This document shows positions 33,846-45,142 of a DNA stretch of 64,000 bases, piece after piece. Source of the DNA: Rehmannia glutinosa (Eukaryota; Streptophyta; Magnoliopsida; Lamiales; Orobanchaceae); the NCBI GenBank assembly GCA_016081115.2, contig JABTTQ020003469.1, positions 62,001-126,000 on the forward strand. Direction: 5' to 3'. Position numbers and translations under genes: made by a program. Position 1 is the stretch's first letter. Each line of letters starts with the position of its first letter. The notes beneath the pieces are model-generated. The model saw nothing but the letters and a program-made list of their open reading frames with translations, was not told the DNA's origin and searched no databases.

Positions 33846-34460
33846 CTATTTCAATAAAAGACCAACAAAAAATGGGTAGAAAATATTAGGGGTGTCAATT
33901 TCAGACCCGACACGCAAAACCAATACGAACTTAACACGATATATATTAATGAGTATAGGTCCAGGCTTCATGGGTCCATGTCAAAATTGGGTCGAACCCG
34001 AATAACCCGTCAATTAAATATGTCGGGGTTCGGGTCAACCTACTATGACCATTTTAACCCGTCTAACTCGTTTGTAAATTTTTTAAAAAAAACTAAGTAA
34101 ATAATTATTTTGTAAGAAAAAACAAGACATGTCCTTAAAACTTAAATGCTAAACCCTCCTTAATGTGTATGTTGTTATTATTTTGCATGTATTTTTGTAT
34201 GTTGTCCACAAAAAATGATTAGTATGTTATGTTATTTATTATTTCTTTTTGTATGCTGTGAATTATAATATTTTTTATTGATTGAATATTGTGACATAAT
34301 AATTGATTTTAAAAAAAGTTATTTATTCAATTGAAATATTAAATGTATATAAAACTAATTTTATTAGATGGGTTAAATCGGTTGGGACCGGGTTACCTGC
34401 GAAATAAATAGGTCAGTTTGGGTTCAAAATTCTGACACGAATAATTAAACATGTCGGATC

Positions 34461-35977
34461 TGTTTGATAAATGGTTTTATCATGATTTTGTTTTTATACC
34501 AAAACAATGTTTTTAGGGGTTGTCCAAATACTCCTAAATGATTTAAAATGATTTTAATATTTTCCGGAGTATTTCCTCAAGTTTATTTTCGACAATATTG
34601 GACAACACATTTAATAATTTTATGTCAATGGGTTTTTACATTGAAACTATGTTTCTAAATATTGTCCTAATACTCCCGATTGGTCTAAAATGCTTTTACT
34701 ATTTTTTGGAGTATTTATTGAAATTTATATCGGACAACACTTTTTGTGTTAATGTGTTATTTCATCAAAACCATATTTCTAATGTTGTCCTAAATACTCC
34801 CGATCGGTTTAAAATATTTTTACAAATTTTTCGAAGTATTTCTTAAGGTGTATTTTCGACAAAAATCGGACAACATTTCATTTAGGAGGTCGACCGGTCG
34901 ACCAAAGAGGCGACCGGTACCTGGGAACAAGTTTCGTGAAACAGAAAACTTGAAACCCACAAAAATGGTCAGGGTGACCGGTCCCCATAGAGGGCGACCG
35001 ATCGCACCCCAGGGCGACCGGTCGAGCCCCCCAAGGACCGGTCCCCCTGATGAATTTTGCTGTGTAATCTCTTTTCTGTTTTAACGCGCGACCGGTCGCC
35101 CTATGTTTTGACAGCAAAATTCTGACCGTTTGAGAACAGACAAAATTTCCTTAAATCATGAGTTGATTTCTAACAAATCTTTTCTTCAATTGTCTTGCAA
35201 ATTTTTACAGAATTTAAGTCCTCAAGAGGAGCCTATCATGTACAAGACATCTCCTATAAATAGAGCAAGATTTGAAGCACAACAATAAGAGAGAACAACA
35301 CAACACAACAAGATATACTCAAGCAAACACTTGGTCTTCTATTGTCATTATTCTTGTTGTAATTTGTCTAGCTTATCACTTTCACATCCTTGAGGTCTAG
35401 GCTATTCTTGATTACACTTGCACTCAATTATATAATTCATTATCGAGTTGTAATCTTGAATTTTTGAGTTATCATTCAACACAAGATATCCTTGTGAGTG
35501 TTCTTGTGGTAAGAACACACTTGGGTGATCTAGGTGTTAGGTGTAAGAAGATTGTGGTAATCTTTTTGTTGAGGTGTTGAAGAATTTGGTATTCTTCAAG
35601 GTTGAAGATTGTGGTAATCTTCACAAGGTGCCGTTGGATATTGTGGTAATCTTTAAGAGTGATTGTGGTAATCTCAAAGGTGGTGTTGAAGAAGAGTGTG
35701 GTGCTCTTCAAGGTGTCGTTGTAAGTTGGTGTTGTATTAATTTTGGTAATTAATAAAATCTTTTTTTTTTCTTTTTGAAATCCATCCCGGATATACTGGG
35801 GTGGTAGAGGATTAGGCCCTAGGTGGGTTGAACCTCTATATATGGACTTGTGTTGTTTACATTCCGCACCTTTATTATTGTCTTTGAGCATTCGGTTTGA
35901 AAAAGAGGGCAAAATCGTAAAGATGGAGATAACCTATTCACCCCCCCTCTAGATTATCGTAGCCACTTGGACTTACA
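34461..35977 (+). repeat. Copia B 5' LTR
   Basis: 1517 bp, TGTTTGATAAATGG to GGACTTACA. It contains six ACCGGT sites at about 34897-35098 and the attgtggtaatcttc array (about 35550-35680). TATA-like ctataaata at 35254-35262 is a candidate promoter. Confidence 0.93.
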
Positions 35978-35979
35978 AG

Positions 35980-35991
35980 TGGTATCAGAGC
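35980..35991 (+). promoter_or_regulatory. Primer binding site, tRNA-Met type
   Basis: tggtatcagagc, a perfect copy of the plant copia consensus, lies two bases after the 5' LTR. Confidence 0.9.
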
Positions 35992-36047
35992 CAAACTCTT
36001 TGGCAAGCTCGTTTCACATCGCGAGTAAAGAGGAACGATCGTCGGCT

Positions 36048-37427
36048 ACGAATGAAGCTCATCTTACCGGCACCTCCACCACCAAGCCACCTCTATTTGA
36101 TTCCAAAAATTATATATTTTGGAAAGAAAGAATGGAATGCTATTTACAAGGTTGCGGGTTCGATATTTGGAACATTATCATCAATGGAGAATCCATTCAA
36201 ATGAAAGACACACCATACAAAGCTCTCAAGGAGCTCAATGATGAAGAAAAGAAAATCATCTCCTTAAATAGTAAAGCTCTCAATATTTTGTATTGTTCAC
36301 TTACTAATTTGGAGTATGAACATATTGTAGGAATTCGATCGGCACATGAAGTATGGCAAAAATTAGAAGCCATCTATGGAGTAAATGCAAATGAAAGGAG
36401 TCAAACAAAAGTATCTACTTCTCAAATGGATACAAGTTCAAATCTAAGGAGCAAGCCTTTTACAACTTCCAACTATGAAGTAGTCGAACAATATTTTATG
36501 GGCATTGAAAAAGAAAACGAGGTATGTCTTAAACCCTCTACTTCCTATGATATTGTCATTCAAAATGATTATAGTGATTTGCAAAATGATTTTGATGATC
36601 TTCAAAATGAATTCCAAAATTTACTAGTTAAGTACAAAAAATTGAAAAAGGAATTCAATGTTTTGAAAAATGAAAAGGATAGTTTATTTACTTCCTATGA
36701 ATCACTATCATGTGCTCACACCACCACACTTGACAAGGTTAGAAACCTTGAAAAACAAAATAGTACTCTTGTTGAGAATATAAATTGCATGAAAAATGAT
36801 TTATCAAAATCCAACTTGAGTACCAATAAATTGCCCAATGTTGTGAATGTTAATGATTGTGATAATTTGAATAGTGAACTTGATCATGAGCCTATTATTG
36901 TCAAGCATATGAAAAAGAATCGAGTTCCTATGCATGTTAGTAATATTACTTGCTTTTATTGCGGTAAAAAGGGTCATACGGTAAATACTTGTCGGGCTAG
37001 AAATAGCTCTAATTATTTTTGGAGACCTGAAAGTCCCAAGACTAATCCCAAAGGACCCAAGCACTTGAGGGTACCACAAAACAATGTTATATTAGGTACC
37101 CGGCGAAATAATAATCGAAGAAAATTCATACCGCCAAGAAAACATCAAATGACCATTTCATTGGATCAAAGGAGAAAACATTTTCAACAAAGTCATTTTC
37201 CAAGAAGAGGAAATAATCAAAAATGGGATGAACAAAATCCTTGGAAGTGGCAAAAACATCATCAACAAGATGATTTTCCTAGAGAAAGACACTTTCAAAA
37301 ATGGGAAGGCCACAATGCTTGGAAATGGAGCAATTGGAGAAACCATCATCAACATGAAGATTTTCAAAAGGGAAGATATCATCAACAATGGGAACGGCAC
37401 AACCCATGGAAATGGCGAAATTGGTAA
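36048..37427 (+). CDS. Copia B gag polyprotein, open, start codon ACG
   Basis: The frame is open from 35967 to TAA at 37425-37427, making it the only long retroelement gag here without a break. The sibling copy has ATG at the place where this one has ACG (36048-36050); the next in-frame ATG is 36132, so translation may start poorly or late. In order: PPLFDSKNYIFWK (gag core start), LNDEEKKIISLN and HEVWQKLEAIYG, a coiled-coil stretch rich in QNDY/LQNE (about residues 185-290), a zinc knuckle CFYCGKKGHTVNTC, a basic segment, and three tryptophan-rich repeats with NPWKW or NAWKW (about 37213-37424). No protease follows. It is probably a structural capsid protein of a non-autonomous element. Confidence 0.85.
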   Translation, partial: TNEAHLTGTSTTKPPLFDSKNYIFWKERMECYLQGCGFDIWNIIINGESIQMKDTPYKALKELNDEEKKIISLNSKALNILYCSLTNLEYEHIVGIRSAHEVWQKLEAIYGVNANERSQTKVSTSQMDTSSNLRSKPFTTSNYEVVEQYFMGIEKENEVCLKPSTSYDIVIQNDYSDLQNDFDDLQNEFQNLLVKYKKLKKEFNVLKNEKDSLFTSYESLSCAHTTTLDKVRNLEKQNSTLVENINCMKNDLSKSNLSTNKLPNVVNVNDCDNLNSELDHEPIIVKHMKKNRVPMHVSNITCFYCGKKGHTVNTCRARNSSNYFWRPESPKTNPKGPKHLRVPQNNVILGTRRNNNRRKFIPPRKHQMTISLDQRRKHFQQSHFPRRGNNQKWDEQNPWKWQKHHQQDDFPRERHFQKWEGHNAWKWSNWRNHHQHEDFQKGRYHQQWERHNPWKWRNW

Positions 37428-38235
37428 ACCATATCTCTATATTTAAATATGCATTTTATTTTCTTGCATATTTTTATTTGTGTCTAAATTGCAAAATGAT
37501 TTTTCAAAATGAGTTTAAAAATTTTATTTTTAAAATTTAGGTCTTCAATATATTTGTAAGTTTCAAAATATTTTTTAAAGAAGACCTTGCTTGACGTTTC
37601 TAAAACTCTTGTGCATTTACTTAGAAATATGTGGCTTATTATCTCCTATGTAGTTATATGGCGCTTAGCCTACACATGTATTATTATGTTTGTGCAAAAT
37701 TTGGTTTAATAATTGTGTAGGATTTACATATCTCTTTCAATGGTTATCTACTCGTAATATATCAAGAGAGATATGATCTATCGAGGTACGCTCATTATTG
37801 TTATTCATCTCATAGACTCGATACATGTTGTGTCATATGCCTATGTGCTTATTTTATACAAGTGCCATTAAGAGGATGTTTTGATTTTTGAGAAGACATT
37901 ATTTGACATAGTTTATTTTATCCAAGATTTATAAAGGATTATATCTTGTTATGCATTTTATTACACATATAAATGCCATTATTCTTGGATGCTTATGTCA
38001 AAGCTCTTGTTTATATGATTCTTGTAAATGAGGTCTCAACTATGTGCTCTCGTATTTTCATATTTCAAAAGAGACCTTATATAGCTTTCTATAACCTTAT
38101 TTGAACTTACATGGTGTAGTATACTCTTGATGATTTTCTTTAAGCATAGTATGTGTTACTTGCTATAGTGTCTCTATCATTCGATATTACTATGCTCTTG
38201 TGCAAGATTCTTTGTTGAGATTTTGCAGAAATTTT
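37428..38235 (+). other. Copia B internal non-coding segment
   Basis: Aligns by eye with 14722-15616 of copia A; no integrase or other open frame. Confidence 0.65.
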
Positions 38236-38777
38236 TGGTATTTTAGAATAAGTTTGATGACCAAGGCAAGGTTAGTAGCTCAATGGTATCGTCAAGTATA
38301 AGATATTGATTTTGATGAAACATTTGCACTCTTAGCACATTTAGAAATTATTTGCACTTTACTTACCCATTCTTGTTTTGAGAAAATTTCAAGCTTTACC
38401 AAATGGATGTTAAATCCAATTTTCTAAATGGTTTTATTCAAATAGAAGTCTATCAGAGTTTAAAATTTTTGGGGCCAAATGATTTTTATAAAAGGCCTTG
38501 TACGGTTGATACAAGTACTTCGTATATGGTTTGATAGACTTAGCTATTTTTGCAAAATAATTTTACAAAAGGTAAAGTTGATACTACACTTCTTGTTTTG
38601 AAAAAGGGCAAGGTTGTTTACTTGTGCAAATTTATGTTGATAATATTTTTGGTGCTACTAATGAATATTTGTGCAAGATATTTTTCCAAGTCAATGCAAG
38701 GTGAACCTAAGATGATCATGATGAGGAAGCTCAAATTTGATCATTGGAATTCAAGTTCAACAATGCCAAGAATGTGA
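38236..38777 (+). pseudogene. Copia B reverse transcriptase remnant
   Basis: NKFDDQGK-type text at 38247, then a short deletion relative to copia A, then DFDETFALLAHLEIICTLL-like text, QMDVKSNFLNGF (read across a frameshift near 38400-38430), and LLVQIYVD-like text near 38620-38650 in shifted frames. The fragments follow the order of the copia RVT_2 domain but with frame changes throughout. RNase H is absent. Confidence 0.7.
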
Positions 38778-40554
38778 TTATATTCCACACTCAAAAGAAG
38801 AAGCGATGTATTGAAGAAGAAAGAACCATTTCAACCTATATGGCCACAAATGTGAAAACTGACAAAGGTTGAGGTAGGCATGTTGATTGACAAACGAATT
38901 CGAGGTATGTTTATTCATTTATTACTCCTTAGACTCGACATTCTATATGTCTTATGTCTATATGCTCGACTTAAAACAATCCCAACGAATCTCTTTAAAG
39001 TGTCGTTAATAGAAATTTTCAAATACTTGTAAGACACTTCTTCTTATGACTTGTTCATTCAAAGTTTTAAAACGTTATTATTTTTCGGGATAACAAGTCT
39101 GGTGTAAATTTTATTTTTCAAAATATGGTTCGTCATAATCGAACTAAACATATTGAGATTCGATATTGTTTAGGGGATTGCATATTTTAACAAAAACTTG
39201 AGATGTGTTTAATTCCGTCTCAAGGATAACTCGCGGACTTTTTAATCGCTTACCGTCGAGTATTTTACCTCATTTCGAGCTTGATTATGACATAATGTAT
39301 AATGAATGAGGTCTACGTTTGCATTTTGCACGTTTTCAAAACTTAGGGGCGAAAAATCAGATTTTTGGATCAAATTGAATTTCAAAAACGAAACAGAACC
39401 GGTTGTTTGCCGGGCGGGCCGACCGGTCCACTAGCTCGACCGGTCGCCCTATGCCCTGACCGGTCGCCCACTGCTTAAATTTGGTTAAAAATGTCTTTGT
39501 TCTTGTATTTTGGCAGTTTAAGGTTTTTCCACTCTATTTCGACCCCTTTGTCATTTGCACACACATTTCACTTCAAATGTGTTTTATTGCATACATTTCA
39601 TATCTTGGATGTATTTAGGCTCGATTATTATCATCATTGCTCGTCTTTACCTATTAAATGGTAAGAATTCTACTTCCTTATCTCAATTAGGTTGAACCCT
39701 TGAGAACTTGGCCTATATGTATTTTCTTGATGAAATTCGTATATGTTTGTTATGAGATTGTTATTTATGATGTATTGCATTGAGTTTGAACCGATTTGGT
39801 GATGAAAAACTTGGCTTGATTGCAATTACAAGGGTTATATATATCTTCTTCAATTTTTGACGCCCGCCAAGTGTTCGATAAAATGTCTCAATAAAAAATT
39901 CATCACCTACATGATTCTCTTGCTTTCAAATGTCCTATATATTTATAGAGATCATGTTTTGCAAATCAAATGAGTTTTCATAAGCTTCTACAAAGTCGTA
40001 TGATCGACTTTTCCCTCCTATTTGGTCTACAAGCTTCAAATGTTCAAATAGCTCGATACATCAGTTTAATTGCGCACTTTGATATGATTATATGATGTTT
40101 TTACCGTGCTAACATTCTTTTTGATGATTCCAAAGGGGGATAAACATGTTATAATTAGCTCATAAAAGCTAGGTTAAGCTAAATAAAAGAAGCTATAAGC
40201 TATGGCTTCCTAAAGCCATAAGTTGTGCATTATACTTAGTCCAATTGTTGTATGATGGACTCATATACTTATCTAATGATGTTTTGTTGACAGTGGGAGC
40301 TTATAAGCTCTTGAACTTAAGATCAATATGTAAAAGCTAAGCTTTTAGCTTGTGGTTGATTGCTTTTACATTATTCTTGTTGTGCATATTGATAGGGGGA
40401 GCTTTTGCAAAATTGTTTTTGAAAATCTATATTCCCATCCTTGTGTTTATATTACGTGGAATGTTGTCGCTCACAACGGATAGTTATTTTTAACCTGTAA
40501 AAATATTTTGTTTTCAAAATCGACCTCGTTAAAATTGTTTTGGTTTGTAATCAT
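38778..40554 (+). other. Copia B 3' internal non-coding region
   Basis: No open frame. It includes a GC-rich island with three GACCGGTC motifs (39419-39470) and text shared with copia A. Confidence 0.6.
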
Positions 40555-40569
40555 CAAAAATGGGGAGAT
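40555..40569 (+). promoter_or_regulatory. Copia B polypurine tract
   Basis: caaaaatggggagat directly precedes the 3' LTR; one T interrupts the purine run that is perfect in copia A. Confidence 0.8.
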
Positions 40570-42066
40570 TGTTTGATAAATGGTTTTATCATGATTTTGT
40601 TGATTTTGTTTTTATACCAAAACAATGTTTTTAAAGGTTGTCCAAATACTTCTAAATGATTTAAAATGGTTTTAATATTTTTCGGAGTATTTCCTCAAGT
40701 TTATTTTCGACAATATTGGACAACACATTTAATAATTTTATGTCAATGGGTTTTTACATTGAAACTATGTTTCTAAATGTTGTCCTAATACTCCCGATTG
40801 GTCTAAAATGCTTTTACTATTTTTTGGAGTATTTATTAGAATTTATATCGGACAACACTTTTTGTGTTAATGTGTTATTTCATCAAAACCATATTTCTAA
40901 TGTTGTCCTAAATACTCCCGATCAGTTTAAAATATTTTTACGAATTTTTCGGAGTATTTCTTGAGGTTTATTTTCGACAAAAATCGGATAACATTTTATT
41001 TAGGAGGTCGACCAAAGAGGCAACCGGTACCTGGGAACAAGTTTCGTGAAACAGAAAACTTGAAACCCACAAAAATGATCAGGGTGACCGGTCCCCATAG
41101 GGGGCGACCAGTCGCACCCAGGGCGACCGGTCGAGTCCCCCAAGGACCGGTCCCCCTGATGAATTTTTTGTGTAATCTCTTTTTCTGTTTTTAACGCGAC
41201 GACCGGCCGCCTTCTATGTTTTTTGACAAAGAAAATTCGACCGTTTGAGAACAGACAAAATTTCCTTAAATCATGAGTTGATTTCTAACAAATCTTTTCT
41301 TCAATTGTCTTGCAAATTTTTACAGAATTTAAGTCCTCAAGAGGAGCCTATCATGTACAAGACATCTCCTATAAATAGAGCAAGATTTGAAGCACAACAA
41401 TAAGAGAGAACAACACAACACAACAAGATATACTCAAGCAAACACTTGGTCTTCTATTGTCATTATTCTTGTTGTAATTTGTCTAGCTTATCACTTTCAC
41501 ATCCTTGAGGCCTAGGATATTCTTGATTACACTTGCACTCAATTGTATAATTCATTATCGAGTTGTAATCTTGAATTTTTGAGTTATCATTCAACACAAG
41601 ATATCCTTGTAAGTGTTATTGTGGTAAGAACACACTTGGGTGATCTAGGTGTTAGGTGTAAGAAGATTGTGGTAATCTTCTTGTTGAGGTGTTGAAGAAT
41701 TTGGTATTCTTCAAGGTTGAAGATTGTGGTAATCTTCACAAGGTGCCGTTGGAGATTGTGGTAATCTCAAAGGTGGTGTTGAAGAAGAGTGTGGTGCTCT
41801 TCAAGGTGTCGTTGTAAGTTGGTGTTGTATTAATTTTGGTAATTAATAAAATCTTTTTTTTTTTCTTTTTGAAATCCATCCCAGGATATCTTTGGGGTGG
41901 TAGAGGATTAGGCCCAGGTGGGTTGAACTCTATATATCGACGTGTGTTGTTTACATTCCGCACCTTTATTATTGTCTTTGAGCATTCGGTTTGAAAAAGA
42001 GGGCAAAATCGAAAGATGGAGATAATCTATTCACCCCTCTAGATTATCGTAGCGCTTGGACTTACA
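40570..42066 (+). repeat. Copia B 3' LTR
   Basis: 1497 bp, TGTTTGATAAATGG to GGACTTACA, followed by the duplication ggatc. One unit of the attgtggtaatc array present in the 5' LTR is missing, as are parts of the ACCGGT block. Confidence 0.93.
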
Positions 42067-42127
42067 GGATCCGAGTTGACTTATTCTCGACTCAACGAAC
42101 CCATGAACCCAACCCATTGACACTACT

Positions 42128-44470
42128 AGAAAAATGGGTTTTTAACTCGTGTCGAAAAGCTTTTGTTTTATCAAAAGTGGTTACTTCCCACCATTTGAAT
42201 GATAATATTTAAATTGCGCTTTATTTCTCCTTTTCCATTCTCCTCCCTCTTTTATATGGCGGTCGACTCTATCAATTTTTTGGCCTGAGTCGAACTTTAA
42301 TATTAGCCTTTTTTTAATACAAAATCAAAGACAACATAAAATAATAAAGAAAGAATAAAGTACAATATAAAAAACTCTTCTATTATAATTTAGATAATAT
42401 GACATCCATGTTAAAAAAATCCAAATAATTATTTAAATATAACTCGCCTTACAGTTTTGGTGGCAAAAATATTAATCAAGTAAGTATAACCAAGTGTTAC
42501 AGTATATAGTTTTTTGGAATTTTTTGTCTTTTTAATTTGAGAAATTTTAATTTAGGGCCTTAAAAAAAATTAAATGTGATAATTTTGTTAGCAACTAGAA
42601 GGCCCAAGGAAATATGAGCCCTTCATTTTTTTTTTTTTTTTGAGGGAGAGTTTTTAATTTTTTTTATTTAAATCACATACTATAGAAACAAAAAAATTAG
42701 TACTAAGAGAAATCCTACCTGGATGATTGATCCAGGACTAACCACTATGCTAGACTTATTCGTTGTTTAATATCTTATTTATTTTATATATGGACTGTAT
42801 AATAAAGGTATACAAAAAAATTGGGCCCCTAAATTTTATAATTGACTTGGGCCCGAGTCGACCGATTCCTCCAACTTACATAAGGAACGGCCCTGGGTTG
42901 TAATCACGTGCAACACGTGTATAAGAAATAAAAACAAAGCTCTTTCGGATGGATCCACTACAGGTACATATTTAAACCTACAATTGGCATCCGACTCATC
43001 CCTAAATAGTTTTAAATTTTGTTTTAGAAGGCTTTATATGATTTCAAATTATTCCATATAAATGGATTTAAATTTCATCACGATGACACTAAAATAACTT
43101 ATTTTAAAATATAAAAATTTGAAATCTATTATACTATGAAATCACCCAAACAAAGTCAATGGATCGATTTATTATTATAAATTTGAAATCCTTAGTTACA
43201 TATTTTTCATCCAAATACAATGTAAAAGTAAGGAGAAATTACATAAAATACCATCTTTCTGGTAAACATACCACAAAATACGTTCATATCACTTATGTAC
43301 ATATTTTTTCCTTTTGTACCTATTTTTTCCTTTTTTACGCTCCTGCATATTTTTTGATTATTTTTACGTTTTTTTGTTGTTCTTGTATTGCTTTATATGT
43401 TATATATGAAATATGTTATATATGTTGTTTTTCGATGTTATTTAAATTTGTTTCTTTGTTGATTCGGTGTTTCAAAACAACTTTTATCTAAGTTTTATGC
43501 TATTTTTTATTATTTTGTACATTATTTATTCTATGTTTATGTGTTGTTCTATAATATTTTTAATGTTGTTCTAATAATTGTTTTGTTGTTTCCATATAGT
43601 GTTCAATGTGTAAATACAGTTTTTACCTATTTTTAAGCTCTTTTTATTCATGCGATGTTTTTAATATTTTTTACGTTATTTCTGGATTGTTTCCATACCG
43701 TTTTTAATGTTGTTCTGATGTTTGTTTATTGTTTCCATGTAGTTTTCGATGTTTAAATACAATTTTACCTATTTTTAACTCTTTTTATTCATATGGTGTT
43801 TTCTATATTATTTATGGTTTGTTGTTACATTGTTTCTTGATTGTTTCCATGTTTTTTATGTTTTCATGCATTGGATCAAAAATTCAATTGTGTTTATTTA
43901 TTCATGTTGTTTCTATAATATTTTTAATTTGTCTGGTTTTAATATGTGTTGTTTTATGTGTATATTTTTTTATTTTTTGTGAGACTTAGAGTATAAAATG
44001 GATTATTTAACGGGGGCAAAATTTATTTTTTCACTGAAATTTTATTGAAAAAATATGTTTGAAACATGTTCGAAACAATCTTGAAATAACAGCGTAAAAA
44101 GTCATGAAATTTTGGCGGGAGGGTAAATTTGTGTAAAAAAAGGGCAGAAGTATAAATTTGTCCAAAAAAATATTGAAAAGCGTAAAAATTGTCATTATCT
44201 TTGAAAAGTGAGGCAAATGTGTCAAAAGCTCTAAAAGTATTGTGTGAATAATTTAAGAACTTCCTACTTAGATAAGCACCGTGTGAAAGTCCACATTGAT
44301 GTGTGTGGGGCTTCTCTAAGCTGGACCTGGTCTTGGTGGACCAACTAACACAGTGCAAAACTTGTATGTTGCAAAGTACAAGATCCACCCTTAGGTACCT
44401 ACCAGTCTACCACATAATTTAAGGCCCAGTTTGAAATAATGAAATCTGTGGATTTTTCATTAATGCTAAA
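42128..44470. other. Non-coding AT-rich interval with repeats
   Basis: No gene supported. It contains a GGGCCC-rich decayed repeat (about 42540-42895), homopolymer-rich DNA, and a diverged tandem duplication (43589-43880). Hydrophobic open frames at 43159-43989 are a consequence of T-rich composition. Confidence 0.5.
43589..43880. repeat. Diverged tandem duplication, about 144-bp period
   Basis: Two adjacent copies share tgtttccat, aaatacaattttacctat and ctctttttattcat in the same order, starting at about 43589 and 43733. Confidence 0.65.
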
Positions 44471-44478
44471 CGCTAACC

Positions 44479-45142
44479 TAGGGATGACAATGAGTAGGAT
44501 TCGTGTAGTATTCTATATCCTCCATCCCCATTCCCATTTATTATAATCATACACATCGGGTATTTAATTTTCATACCCATACCCATACCCATCGGAGGAT
44601 CGGGTATTCACACCCTACCCATGCCCTGTTACCATTTATAATTGTATTTTTTTTCAAATTTAAGTTATTTCATTTTTTAAAAAGAAATTTGAGTTATTTA
44701 AATAAAGATATAGTTATTTACAGTATTCTTAAGGAAACAATAAGAAAAAAAAATAAAGATAAGAATTAGCTAACTAAATATTATAAAAATATAGCAAAAT
44801 ATTAAAAATGATTAAACAAGAGTGTTATTAGTGGGTTAGTAGATTTTAGTTGGGACTTGGGGAAAAAATCATTTTTTTTTAAATATAAATAATAGAGTTG
44901 TATAAATAAAAATATATATGTAAAATATTATAAATAAATAAATATATATGTCGATATATTATATATATAATATTATTATTTAAATCGGGTATCGGGTAGG
45001 ATGTACCTAGACCCACCTCCATATCCATACCCGAAAATCTCCATACCCATGTACCCATTTATTTAATCGGGTACAAAATTACCCTCCATACCCTCCTGGG
45101 TATCGGATCCTCCGTCGGGTTCAGAGGAAATTGTCATCCCTA
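44479..45142. mobile_element. Ac-type hAT element, non-autonomous
   Basis: 664 bp with perfect 13-bp terminal inverted repeats (tagggatgacaat at 44479, attgtcatcccta ending 45142). The termini resemble those of maize Ac (CAGGGATGAAA...TTTCATCCCTA). Flanks cgctaacc (44471-44478) and cgctaact (45143-45150) match in 7 of 8 bases, as expected for a hAT target duplication. The core is AT-rich with atacccat/gggtat phrases near both ends. No transposase frame is present. Confidence 0.9.

Larger units (their letters stand above)
34461..42066 (+). mobile_element. Copia B: sibling of copia A with intact gag and deleted pol
   Basis: A 7606-bp element flanked by ggatc (34456-34460 and 42067-42071), LTRs 34461-35977 and 40570-42066. 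The internal 4592 bp hold one long gag frame, then AT-rich non-coding DNA, an RT remnant and a long non-coding 3' part, in the same order as copia A (about 4791 bp internally once its nested solo LTR is removed). Integrase, protease and RNase H are not found. Movement would need enzymes from another element. Confidence 0.94.
33887..42127. mobile_element. hAT-like non-autonomous element split by copia B
   Basis: The left part (33887-34460) starts taggggtgtcaat; the right part (42072-42127) ends cattgacactacta. The ends are degraded inverted repeats, and the core is rich in gggtcgggtt/aacccg phrases typical of plant hAT miniature elements. Flanks gaaaatat and gaaaaatg agree only in their first five bases. 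About 630 bp without copia B; non-coding. Confidence 0.5.

Noticed and set aside
35980..35991. tRNA-like sequence
   Set aside because: Only the 12-base primer site complementary to tRNA-Met is present, not a tRNA gene.
43159..43989. Hydrophobic open frames resembling membrane proteins
   Set aside because: The DNA is T-rich and gives Phe/Leu/Ile/Val/Tyr by composition. There is no family resemblance, and a tandem repeat underlies part of it.
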